In this document: positions 1 to 7,318 of the stretch, piece after piece
Numbering within the stretch: position 1 is the stretch's first letter
Layout: each line of letters begins with the position of its first letter
From: Desulfobulbaceae bacterium
Lineage (GTDB): Bacteria > Desulfobacterota > Desulfobulbia > Desulfobulbales > Desulfocapsaceae
DNA length: 8,693 nucleotides
Reading direction: 5' to 3'
Assembly: GCA_030632405.1 (NCBI GenBank)
Contig: DAOVUU010000076.1
Span: 1 to 8,693 of the forward strand
The notes under the pieces: generated by a model
Database searches by the model: none
Seen by the model: the letters and a program-made list of their open reading frames with translations, nothing else
Told to the model about the DNA's origin: nothing
Position numbers and translations under genes: made by a program

Positions 1-37
1 CTAGATGAAACTTCTTTTTCCCGTTTATCAGGATTTT

Positions 38-81
38 TGTTGAGTACAATGTGTTTTTTTGGTGTTTCTCTTTACTCAACA
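38..81. repeat. 9-bp perfect inverted repeat upstream of the RHH-like gene
   Basis: TGTTGAGTA at 38-46 is the exact reverse complement of TACTCAACA at 73-81, separated by 26 bases. No run of T follows the second arm on either strand, so it does not look like an intrinsic terminator of an upstream gene. It lies upstream of the proposed -35 of the gene at 176, where a pair of regulator half-sites could sit. The repeat itself is directly seen; a binding function is inference. Confidence 0.5.
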
Positions 82-101
82 TGGTAATAATTAATAAAAC
101 G

Positions 102-132
102 TTGTCAATAATAAAATATTACTTAATATAAA
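102..132 (+). promoter_or_regulatory. possible sigma70-type promoter for the gene at 176
   Basis: TTGTCA at 102-107 matches five of six bases of the -35 consensus. Downstream candidates for -10 are TAATAT at 124-129 (16-base spacer) and TATAAA at 127-132 (19-base spacer); neither is ideal in both sequence and spacing. The surroundings are extremely AT-rich, so chance matches are likely. The -10 region lies inside the inverted repeat 115-151, which would suit autoregulation. Confidence 0.35.
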
Positions 133-151
133 ATATATTAAAAGTAATATT
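115..151. repeat. nested AT-rich inverted repeats over the putative -10 region
   Basis: AATATTACTT at 115-124 and AAGTAATATT at 142-151 form a perfect 10-bp inverted repeat with 17 bases between the arms. Nested inside is a second perfect 8-bp inverted repeat, TTAATATA at 123-130 with TATATTAA at 134-141, which shares bases with the first, so only one pairing could form at a time. The block ends 24 bases before the start codon at 176. It may be an operator for the encoded RHH-like protein or a 5' leader hairpin. AT-rich DNA yields palindromes by chance, which lowers the weight of this call. Confidence 0.45.
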
Positions 152-156
152 AATTA

Positions 157-170
157 AGGTGAGTGAGGGG
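157..170 (+). promoter_or_regulatory. ribosome binding region for the gene at 176
   Basis: A purine-rich stretch, AAGGTGAGTGAGGGG, ends five bases before the ATG at 176 and offers Shine-Dalgarno pairing at AAGGTGAG or GAGGGG. A second in-frame ATG at 197 (residue 8) has its own AAAGGA at 185-190, six bases upstream. The true start could be either; the longer form is kept because its site is at least as strong. Confidence 0.55.
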
Positions 171-175
171 GTAGT

Positions 176-763
176 ATGAAAAATAAAGGAAATACAATGA
201 TTCATCTGGAATATTTGCAGAAGTCTACGGCAACGTTACGGGGACGACAGTCGGTGAGGGCCACATTTAAGCTCACAGAGAGATCCATTGATGCCCTGTC
301 GATACTGGCGTGTCAGCTTGGGATTAAACAGAAGACCTTATTCGATCAGGTTGTTGATGACAGTGAATCATTGAGAGTTATTGCGAAAGAATTTGAAGCT
401 TTCGGCGCTGCCAGTCAACGTATAGCAAAGACCTATGTGATTTCGAGAAAGACCCTTGAAAATCTTGACCGGATAGCAGACAGGTATAAAACACCAAGAG
501 ATGCCCTGGTAGAATTTTCCATTGAGCGGATCCTTCCACTTATTGAACAGGAAAAAGAAAAGCATGAAATGAGGAAGAGCCTGCTGCAGAAATTGCAGAA
601 ATTTTCTGAAGAAGGGGTTGAGATGCTGAACAGGGCAGAATCCGCTTTAGGAGCTGACGACCCGGTGTTTGTTGAGACATTGAAGATGATGCATCATGTG
701 GTTTGCTGCCGTGAGGCGGTTGAGGCATTTGTTGAAAAAGGGAACAGGATGGAGGATTTTTAG
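176..763 (+). CDS. predicted tandem ribbon-helix-helix protein with helical C-terminal tail (unrecognised)
   Basis: I do not recognise this 195-residue protein as a named family. Residues 26-60 look like an RHH (Arc/MetJ/CopG type) fold: a short strand around VRATFKL, helix A at about 34-48, then helix B from about 51. Residues 82-116 repeat the same pattern without gaps at an offset of 56 residues: a strand around AKTYVI, helix A at about 90-104, helix B from 107. Matching pairs include T30/T86, F31/Y87, L33/I89, L41/L97, A45/A101 and L55/L111. RHH proteins normally dimerise to form the DNA-binding sheet; two copies in one chain could make a single-chain equivalent, as in F-plasmid TraY. Residues 121-156 are charged and probably coiled coil. 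The C-terminal helix carries H173, H174, C177 and C178. No signal peptide or membrane segment is seen. The gene is monocistronic here and converges on the efflux operon with a 10-base gap. Palindromes in its promoter region suggest autoregulation (inference). That this is a real gene is well supported; the fold is a by-eye prediction. Confidence 0.75.
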   Translation: MKNKGNTMIHLEYLQKSTATLRGRQSVRATFKLTERSIDALSILACQLGIKQKTLFDQVVDDSESLRVIAKEFEAFGAASQRIAKTYVISRKTLENLDRIADRYKTPRDALVEFSIERILPLIEQEKEKHEMRKSLLQKLQKFSEEGVEMLNRAESALGADDPVFVETLKMMHHVVCCREAVEAFVEKGNRMEDF

Positions 764-765
764 TT

Positions 766-810
766 TATCCAGGTCAGGGCGTGGAGGTAAGAGTTATCAG
801 CCCCTGGATA
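766..810. repeat. 8-bp inverted repeat at the convergent gene ends
   Basis: TATCCAGG at 766-773 is the exact reverse complement of CCTGGATA at 803-810, with 29 bases between. It begins three bases after the stop codon of the upstream plus-strand gene and runs into the last codons of the TolC-like gene. Inside, GG/CC pairs could extend the stem across a bulge. No T tract follows on either strand, so it is not a classical intrinsic terminator, but it is the only structure at this convergent junction. It may be coincidental. Confidence 0.3.
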
Positions 811-2231
811 CGATCGAGCTCAGCGAGAGTCTTTGCATAGGAGATATTTGTCAGATTTTCCTGACTGAGTGCCTGGGAATAGGCATCCTGAGCTATAAGA
901 ACATCCAGAGTTGTAGATCTGCCGGATTGAAACTTTGCCTGTTCGGCTTCAAGACGTTTGAGGGTTGCCAGGCTGGTTTTCTGTGTCGCCTCTATAGCCT
1001 TGATCACCAGCTCAATATCACGGATAGTTGTTCGAACCGTCTTTTTGATCTGTTGACGTAAGAGGAGTGTGTTTGTTCTCGCTTTTCTGTATTGAGCACT
1101 GGCTTTTTGTACATTTCCTTTAGCCGTTGAGTTTTCCAGGGGCATGGTAAAGGTCAGCCCAACCTGCCACAGATTGTCAGTGTTACCCAGGCTGTTGCTT
1201 ACAGAATCGCCATATCTTTCATCAACTCCACCGAGGCCGACTCCGCCAACAAGTGCAAAATTCGGCAGAAGTTTATCATTGGCACTTTCTTCCTGGATTT
1301 TTGCGGCTTCGACATTGAGGTCGGCAGCTTTTATATCCGGTCTGTTTTTCAGCGCATTTTCTAAAATGGCGGGGAGATCGAGAACTATTGGATCAGTTAC
1401 GGGCTGATCCAAAGGTTTATAGGAACTAAACCAGTCTTCATTGTTGAGGAGGAGTTTCAGTTCATCTTCAGCAACACCTATTGCCCTTTCCGCTGAGATA
1501 AGACGCTCTTCGCGCCTAGCAACTTCTGACTGGGGCTGATAAATTTCAACCTGTGCAAGTTTGCCGGCCCTGATTTTTTCTCCGGTTTCTTCGAGGAGTT
1601 TTTTGGCGAGGGTCAGCGAGATTTTCTGTACCTCGATATCCTGCCAGGCGAAGACCAGATTCCAGTAGGCCTGTTTGACCAGAGCCGCAAGGTCGGCCGC
1701 CTGGCTGTCAACCTGGTGTGTAGCGGCCGCCAGTTGTTTTTCTGCTGTCCGTAAATTAGCGGTTTGAGCGGCTTTACCTAATCCCTGGAGAAGAGGTTGG
1801 CTGAGACCAAAGACCAGCCCTGAACTGTAGGAAGGGTTGAGAAGTAAGGCCTGGGCATCGGAGTCGAAGCTGCTGTTATTCCAGCCGAGGCTGAACGTAG
1901 TACCGGTGGTGAAAACCTTCTCCGCTTTTGCATTCCAGTGAGTGGTGTCCACTTGCTCTGCGCCACCGGGTATTAATGGAGTCAACTCCTCACCTTGTCC
2001 ACCGGCTTCCGCGGACAGCAGTATGTCAAATCTGCCCTGAGCAGCATAAGCTTCACCTTTTGCGACCTGTACATCTTCTTCCTGCAATTTTAGACTCAAA
2101 TTATTGGCAAGGGCCTGTTCTACTGCACTTTTAACCGTTATTTCTTCAAAACGTTTTTCTTCTGCAGGACTGGTACCAGGAATTGTGCAGACAAGTGCGA
2201 GAGCAGCAAGGATGTATATGTTATGACGCAT
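774..2231 (-). CDS. TolC-family outer-membrane efflux channel
   Basis: Outer-membrane factor of a tripartite pump, expected to form a trimeric beta-barrel and alpha-helical tunnel that carries substrate from the periplasm out of the cell. The 485-residue length is normal for the family. Residues 1-23 form a Sec signal peptide with probable cleavage after SPA. C15 lies in the hydrophobic core without a lipobox, so this is not expected to be a lipoprotein. Two outer-membrane-efflux repeats are visible, about residues 30-265 and 285-480. Each opens with an A-L-x-N helix (AVEQALANNLSL; ENALKNRPDI) followed by long amphipathic, Gln/Glu/Ala-rich helices, with Ser/Gly/Asn-rich strand segments between. 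The ATG shares one base with the TAA stop of the RND gene (TAATG), and GAGGGA lies five bases upstream, so translation is coupled. It is the last gene of the operon. The family is clear; the substrate is unknown. Confidence 0.95.
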   Translation of the reverse strand: MRHNIYILAALALVCTIPGTSPAEEKRFEEITVKSAVEQALANNLSLKLQEEDVQVAKGEAYAAQGRFDILLSAEAGGQGEELTPLIPGGAEQVDTTHWNAKAEKVFTTGTTFSLGWNNSSFDSDAQALLLNPSYSSGLVFGLSQPLLQGLGKAAQTANLRTAEKQLAAATHQVDSQAADLAALVKQAYWNLVFAWQDIEVQKISLTLAKKLLEETGEKIRAGKLAQVEIYQPQSEVARREERLISAERAIGVAEDELKLLLNNEDWFSSYKPLDQPVTDPIVLDLPAILENALKNRPDIKAADLNVEAAKIQEESANDKLLPNFALVGGVGLGGVDERYGDSVSNSLGNTDNLWQVGLTFTMPLENSTAKGNVQKASAQYRKARTNTLLLRQQIKKTVRTTIRDIELVIKAIEATQKTSLATLKRLEAEQAKFQSGRSTTLDVLIAQDAYSQALSQENLTNISYAKTLAELDRIQGLITLTSTP

Positions 2232-5200
2232 TAGTTTCCCTCTGGTGGTTGTTCTCCTGCCAGAAACGGGTAGGGTTTCCAGTAGATTTTTTTAATTGTT
2301 TGGACTGTATTTTTACGTATTATTGTGAGTCGTTCAAAGAGATAGTAGAGTGTAGGAACAACAATCAGGGTTAAAAACGTTGCAACAATAAGGCCGAAGA
2401 CAACCACTACAGCCATGGATTGCCACCACTGGCTTGATTCACTCACCCAGGAGATTGCTCCTTTACGAAAATCAAAAGAGATACCTGTTATCATGGGGAT
2501 AAGGCCCAAAATAGTGGTTATTGCGGTCAGGAGTACAGGGCGGAGCCTGGTCGCTCCAGCCGATATGACCGCTTCTTTTAATGCATACCCTCTTGACCTC
2601 AGACGGTTTGTATAATCCAACAGGACGATTGCGTTATTCACCACTACACCGGCAAGAGAGATGACCCCTACACCGGTCATGATAATCCCGAATGGAGATG
2701 AGAATATAGTCAACCCTAAAAACGCCCCTCCCAGTGAAAGAATAACTGAGGTCATAATGATAAACGGCTGGCTGATGGAATTAAACATCGAGACGAGAAT
2801 AAGAAAAATAAGAAGCAGGGCAATCAGAAAGGCCTTGGTAAGAAAATCTTCTGATTCCTTCTGGAACTCAAATTCACCGGTGAAGGTAAGTTTATAGCCT
2901 GACGGGAGCGGCACCTCTTTTAAAATTTCTGCTGCCTGAGCCCGCGCAACCGGACCCGGAATTTTAGTCTCGTCAACATTTGCCTTTACTGTTACAACCC
3001 GCTCATTATTGATACGGTTAATATCGCCTATGGAACCGGCAAAGGTTACCTGAGCTACCGTTGACAAGGGGACCATCTGTCCGGAGGGAGTGGGCAGCAT
3101 CAACTCATGCAGGATATTAACGACTTTTCTGTTAGATTCCTCCAGTTGGACTGTAATATCGTAGTCTTCATCACCTTCTCTAAAAGAGGAAACCTCCAGC
3201 CCGTTATAGGCGCTTTTAAGCGCAAATCCTATCATATCCGTTGTCAGTTCAAACATGGCTGCTTTCTGTCGATCCACTATTACCTGTACGGATGGAATAC
3301 CTTCGACATAGTCGTCACGGACATCTTTTACATGGGGGACTTTTACAAGTATATCTTTGATCTGCTTTGCTATGTTGCCAAGGACAGAGAAGTTGTCTCC
3401 GGCAATTTCAATATTGATAGGGGCTCCGGTCGGAGGTCCTTCTTCTTCCATGGCGATGGTTATTTTACCACCGGGGATATCCTTGACGCGCTCCCGGATG
3501 TCGGCCACGGTATCGTGGGAGGACCTCCAGCGATCTTCAAGTTCGAGTAGACGGACTCCAATATGGTTTGGGGTATTTGCAGCAAAAGCTGATCCTCCGC
3601 CGGAGGATATGACACCTTTAGTGTATATATTTTTAATGTTTTTCAGATCACTGGGCCCGAAATATATTTCGCCGCCGGGTTTTTCATATTTCTTTGGAGC
3701 CAAAGCTTCATGGACGGTCTGGAGAGTGCTTCCCGCAAGAGCAAACTCCACCCGGTTTATAATTTTGTCTATGTAGTCAAGGTCTGCTCCCTCGGGCACA
3801 TCCACATTGACATATAAACCTTTTGGGTCAATTTCAGGAAAAAATTCAACGGGCTTTTCGAGGCCCACAACGAGAAGCCATCCCTGGAACATCAGAATAA
3901 GGGTGCAAAAGCCTATGCAGATAACGGTGAAGGGTTTGGCAAGGGCATTTTCCAGAATCTTGCTGTAGTTTGTCAGGAGGAATCCTTTAATCTCCGCCGG
4001 TTTTTCAATACCGTTGGCATGCTTTTCAGTTCTTCCGGCAATATGGCTGTCTCTTTTTTTCACCTTCATAAAGAGGGAGGCCATTGCCGGGTTGATAATC
4101 AGGGCGACGAAGAGACTTGAGGAGAGGGTTATAATGAGAGTTAACGGTAAATAACTCATAAATTCGCCCATGATTCCGGGCCAGAACAGCATCGGTGAAA
4201 ATGCTGCAAGGGTGGTGATGGTAGATCCGATAACCGGATATGCCACCTCTGAGGTCGCCTTCATAGCAGCCTCAACCCGGTTGGCCCCCTGTTCCATGAA
4301 GCGGTAACAGTTTTCCACAATAACAATGGCGTTGTCGACCAGCATGCCAAGGGCAAGTGTCAGGCTGAAAAGCACCACCATATTGAGAGTAATTCCCAAA
4401 AGATAGAGTACGATAAACGAGAGCAGCATTGAAAAAGGAATGGCCATGCTGACAAGCAGTGCGTTCCGGATACCCATGGCAAAAAAGATTACAATCAGAA
4501 CCAGAACCAGGCCGGTAAGAATGTTGTTCTCAAGATCAGCAACCATTGCCTCGATGTCTCTTGACTTGTCAAGCACCTTCGTGATTTCTGTATTTCCGGG
4601 CCATGTCAACTGGTCTTCGGCGATAATATTATCAACAGCTTTGCTGATTGAGATGATATTTTCCCCTGAACGCTTTTTCACTGCTATATTTATAGCTTCA
4701 CGCCCATCCAGTCGCGATTTGCTTGATTCTTCCTTGAAACCGTCAACTACCCTGGCAACATCCTTGAGGTAGACCGGTTCACCATCGTAAGTTGTGAGAA
4801 CCAGACCGTATATTTCCTCGGGAGTTTTGAATTCGCCGGGGACCCGCAACTGAAATCGCCCTTTGCCCAGTTGTATATTACCCCCGGATGTATTCGAATT
4901 TTCGCTTCTTACCTTGCTTTGAAAAGTGTTGATTGTAAGGCCGTAATAGGCGAGCTTTTCAGGGAAAACCTCAATTCGTATCTCTCGCTCAAGGCCGCCA
5001 GTGACCTCGACCTCTAACACTCCGTTCACACCTTCAATTTCATCCTTGAGGTCATCGGCGATATCCTTTAGACATGGCAGCCCACAGGTTCCGGAGAGGG
5101 AAAAAACCACAATGGGCATCTCTGAAAAATTGACTTCAAATACGGAAGGGTCTTCTTCCAGATCATGTGGCAATTCACCCAACGCCTCGTCGACCTTATC

Positions 5201-5527
5201 TTTTACATCCTGCAGGGCCTTATCAATGTCGGTACCTGTTATAAATTCAACATTAATAGAGGAAAGGCCTTCTGAGCTCACCGACTTGATTTTTTTTAAC
5301 CTGTCGAGGCCCTTCAGTTTCTTTTCTATCTCTATCGTTATCGTTGTTTCTATATCGGTTGGTGAAACACCTCTATAGCTTGTCGATACAAAAACATTGG
5401 GGATGGTTATATCCGGATCACTTTCCCGCGGCAGAACTTTGTAGCAATAGACACCGAATATAATAAGCAGAACAGCCAGGACACTCACCGTAGTACTCTT
5501 TTTTACTGCAGTATTCGAGACAATCAT
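2231..5527 (-). CDS. RND-superfamily efflux transporter, inner-membrane subunit (AcrB/HAE-1-like)
   Basis: Proton-driven inner-membrane pump subunit of 1098 residues, slightly longer than AcrB (about 1050). It shows the duplicated RND plan: a first membrane helix at about 11-30, a periplasmic porter/docking loop at 31-335, helices 2-6 at about 336-485, a charged cytoplasmic linker (487-520), helix 7 at about 533-555, a second periplasmic loop to about 893, and helices 8-12 at about 895-1064. Helix 4 carries GMLVDNAIVIVEN, with D398 matching AcrB D407 but N399 in place of D408. Helix 10 carries VVVNNAIVLLDY, with N964 where AcrB has its essential Lys940. The RLRP motif of helix 11 is kept (R994-P997). 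These differences recur in a broad VNNAIVL-type branch of HAE-1 pumps, so they do not imply inactivity. The first periplasmic loop contains an unusual C148-GLP-C152. The ATG overlaps the adaptor stop codon by four bases (ATGA); AGAGGA lies nine bases upstream. Drug or lipophile export is the general family role; the actual substrate cannot be told. Confidence 0.96.
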   Translation of the reverse strand: MIVSNTAVKKSTTVSVLAVLLIIFGVYCYKVLPRESDPDITIPNVFVSTSYRGVSPTDIETTITIEIEKKLKGLDRLKKIKSVSSEGLSSINVEFITGTDIDKALQDVKDKVDEALGELPHDLEEDPSVFEVNFSEMPIVVFSLSGTCGLPCLKDIADDLKDEIEGVNGVLEVEVTGGLEREIRIEVFPEKLAYYGLTINTFQSKVRSENSNTSGGNIQLGKGRFQLRVPGEFKTPEEIYGLVLTTYDGEPVYLKDVARVVDGFKEESSKSRLDGREAINIAVKKRSGENIISISKAVDNIIAEDQLTWPGNTEITKVLDKSRDIEAMVADLENNILTGLVLVLIVIFFAMGIRNALLVSMAIPFSMLLSFIVLYLLGITLNMVVLFSLTLALGMLVDNAIVIVENCYRFMEQGANRVEAAMKATSEVAYPVIGSTITTLAAFSPMLFWPGIMGEFMSYLPLTLIITLSSSLFVALIINPAMASLFMKVKKRDSHIAGRTEKHANGIEKPAEIKGFLLTNYSKILENALAKPFTVICIGFCTLILMFQGWLLVVGLEKPVEFFPEIDPKGLYVNVDVPEGADLDYIDKIINRVEFALAGSTLQTVHEALAPKKYEKPGGEIYFGPSDLKNIKNIYTKGVISSGGGSAFAANTPNHIGVRLLELEDRWRSSHDTVADIRERVKDIPGGKITIAMEEEGPPTGAPINIEIAGDNFSVLGNIAKQIKDILVKVPHVKDVRDDYVEGIPSVQVIVDRQKAAMFELTTDMIGFALKSAYNGLEVSSFREGDEDYDITVQLEESNRKVVNILHELMLPTPSGQMVPLSTVAQVTFAGSIGDINRINNERVVTVKANVDETKIPGPVARAQAAEILKEVPLPSGYKLTFTGEFEFQKESEDFLTKAFLIALLLIFLILVSMFNSISQPFIIMTSVILSLGGAFLGLTIFSSPFGIIMTGVGVISLAGVVVNNAIVLLDYTNRLRSRGYALKEAVISAGATRLRPVLLTAITTILGLIPMITGISFDFRKGAISWVSESSQWWQSMAVVVVFGLIVATFLTLIVVPTLYYLFERLTIIRKNTVQTIKKIYWKPYPFLAGEQPPEGN

Positions 5528-6702
5528 AACCTTAGATCCTCTGGACTGGTTATGGTCTGAACAACTTTTACCTGTTGATTGTTTTCTACGTCCCGGTGGC
5601 CTTCTACTATAAGTTTGTCGCCGGGGAAAAGACCGTCAATTACCTGTACCATCCATTTTTCCATGATACCAAGGCGGACATGTTTTTTTCGGGCGACACC
5701 ATTTTCTTCAACGTAAACAAACTGTTCGTCATTGCGGGAGATGACGCTGTAAAAGGGGACAGCAAGAATGTTTTGATATGTGTTTTTGACAATATCGGCC
5801 CTGATAAACATACCGCTGAAAATTTCTCCTTCTGTATTGTCAATTTCAAGCTCAAGATTGTAAAGTCTCGCAATCGTTTCAGGGGATGGTGCGAGGAAAT
5901 GGACTTTAGCCGAGATTTTTTTGTTGTTCAAGGCCTGTATGGTGATCTCCACCATATCCAGTTTCTTTACAGCTGGAACATCCGATTCCGGAATACCAAT
6001 CACCCCTTTTAATCTGTCAATTTCTAGGATCTCGGCGATAGGATCACCCACTGAGAGCTGGAGGCCTGTTTTAGCATCCATGCGACGGATAATTCCATCC
6101 ATGGGAGAGGTTACCCTGGTACGGGAGTAGAGTAGTTTTGCATTTTCATAATCCGCTTCAGCTGTCTGCATGTTTGTTTTATTGACATCCAGAGCAGATG
6201 CAGGAATGACACCCTTGTCGTAGATCGACATGTCGCGCTCATATTCGGATTTTGCAAGCTTATAGGCAGCTTTTGCTCTGTTCAGTGCAATTTCATAATC
6301 TTTTGATTCAATATGGGCTAGAACATCTCCTTTTCGAACTCTGTCTCCCTCATGCAGCAGTACATCCGTGATTGTCCCTTGCAGTTTTGACATAAGTTGA
6401 AGGCGTGTCCAGGGTTTCACCGAGCCAGGCAGATTGATGCGATCCCGTATGGTTGTAGGAGACAATGTCAATGTCACTGCATTTACCGGAGGCTTTTCCT
6501 GCAGTGTTGCAGCCGCCTTGTTTGCAGCAATGAGAGCGCTCTCTTTTTTGATTGATCCGATAAGGACCACGATGAGAGCTATCATCGCAAGGAGAACAAA
6601 CCGGGGTAGATTGTTCCAGAAAAAATACACAACTCTGGCTCGTACTGTTCTCGGGCGGTGAGGTTTTGTGGCCATGTTATTGTTCTTCATTTTGATTTTC
6701 AA
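5524..6702 (-). CDS. RND efflux periplasmic adaptor subunit (membrane fusion protein)
   Basis: Adaptor of 392 residues that bridges the RND transporter and the TolC-like channel. A basic cytoplasmic N terminus (residues 1-34) precedes a single membrane anchor at about 35-51; there is no lipobox cysteine, so it is anchored by a helix rather than a lipid. The split biotinyl-lipoyl-like domain is visible in two halves, about 105-132 (EGDRVRKGDVLAHI) and 197-228 (SPMDGII, VGDPIAEI), with an alpha-helical hairpin at about 133-192 between them. A beta-barrel (about 232-305) and a membrane-proximal domain follow. The start is uncertain. The form given uses a TTG whose bases overlap the tetR stop (TTGA); in-frame ATGs lie at 6690 (residue 5) and 6675 (residue 10). 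None has a convincing Shine-Dalgarno sequence, so translation probably depends on coupling from the regulator gene. The stop overlaps the RND start by four bases. Confidence 0.93.
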   Translation of the reverse strand: MKIKMKNNNMATKPHRPRTVRARVVYFFWNNLPRFVLLAMIALIVVLIGSIKKESALIAANKAAATLQEKPPVNAVTLTLSPTTIRDRINLPGSVKPWTRLQLMSKLQGTITDVLLHEGDRVRKGDVLAHIESKDYEIALNRAKAAYKLAKSEYERDMSIYDKGVIPASALDVNKTNMQTAEADYENAKLLYSRTRVTSPMDGIIRRMDAKTGLQLSVGDPIAEILEIDRLKGVIGIPESDVPAVKKLDMVEITIQALNNKKISAKVHFLAPSPETIARLYNLELEIDNTEGEIFSGMFIRADIVKNTYQNILAVPFYSVISRNDEQFVYVEENGVARKKHVRLGIMEKWMVQVIDGLFPGDKLIVEGHRDVENNQQVKVVQTITSPEDLRL

Positions 6703-7304
6703 TCGGGATGAGGTTGTAATCCTTCGAGTGCCTGCTGGAAAATAAGCTCCAGTGCGGAACTTACCTCCTCTGTCGGAATTCGCCCTGTGTACCAGGATGA
6801 CATAATAAGGATATAAAGACCGTAAAAGTGTCCAGTGATATGGAGAAGCTCAATATTCCTCCGAAGTTCACCTCTGTCCTGTGCTTTTTGCAGGATAGGA
6901 AAAAGCAACTGGAAATATTTATCTTCGATTTCAAGGTGATCCTGCCTGTCACTTTCATTCGGGAAAACTGTCTGCCGCATAAAAATCCGTCCAAATTCCT
7001 TGTTCTGGGTAACATGGTTGAATTCAGTCATGTAGATTGTCAGCACCTGTTCAAGGATCGGTGCATCCGGGTCAGCCCGGTTTGCCAGTTCTTTGTGTAT
7101 CTGCTCCAGTTCGTATTCACAAAAAGCATAGAGGATCTCTTTTTTCGTCTGGAAGTACCCGTATACTGTTCCCTTTCCAACACCCGCACTTTTAGCGAGT
7201 TCTTCAATGGATGTGTTTTCAAAACCGTTGGTGCTGAAGAGTGCAATGGCTGCATCCAGGATGGCCTGTTTAGTTTTTTGTTTTTTTTCTTCCCTTACGG
7301 ACAT
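6699..7304 (-). CDS. TetR/AcrR-family transcriptional regulator of the efflux operon
   Basis: A 201-residue one-component repressor. The N-terminal TetR helix-turn-helix is clear: helix 1 at about 10-26 (KTKQAILDAAIALFSTNG), then TSIEELAKSAGVGKGTVYGYF at 31-51, including the recognition helix, and K54-K55-E56 (the usual F-x-x-K-x-x-L type ending). The remainder is a helical, variable ligand-binding and dimerisation domain, aromatic-rich near 157-172. It is the first gene of the operon, and its TGA overlaps the adaptor start by four bases. The ATG at 7304 has AAGGAGAG four bases upstream, which fixes the start well. By family precedent it should repress its own operon and be released by a pump substrate or related compound; the flanking inverted copies at 7319-7389 fit this. 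The ligand is unknown. Confidence 0.95.
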   Translation of the reverse strand: MSVREEKKQKTKQAILDAAIALFSTNGFENTSIEELAKSAGVGKGTVYGYFQTKKEILYAFCEYELEQIHKELANRADPDAPILEQVLTIYMTEFNHVTQNKEFGRIFMRQTVFPNESDRQDHLEIEDKYFQLLFPILQKAQDRGELRRNIELLHITGHFYGLYILIMSSWYTGRIPTEEVSSALELIFQQALEGLQPHPD

Positions 7305-7308
7305 GGAT

Positions 7309-7316
7309 CTCTCCTT
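7309..7316 (-). promoter_or_regulatory. ribosome binding site of the TetR-family gene
   Basis: On the minus strand AAGGAGAG lies four bases before the ATG at 7304. It is the strongest Shine-Dalgarno match in the operon, fitting a lead gene whose translation drives the overlapping downstream genes. Confidence 0.8.
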
Positions 7317-7318
7317 AA

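Noticed and set aside
1..37. A partial gene or terminator at the left edge
   Set aside because: The stretch is short, has no extended frame resembling a known protein and no hairpin with a T tract.
696..1061. Plus-strand open frame overlapping the end of the RHH-like gene and the TolC-like gene
   Set aside because: It overlaps two well-supported genes in other frames and shows no family features.
2185..2190. Lipoprotein processing at C15 of the TolC-like protein
   Set aside because: The residues before C15 (Ala-Leu-Val) do not form a lipobox, and a normal signal peptidase I site (SPA) follows at residues 21-23.
3107..3550. Plus-strand open frame of 147 codons
   Set aside because: It lies wholly opposite the RND transporter, has no recognisable domain or ribosome site, and its protein has the random composition of an antisense frame.
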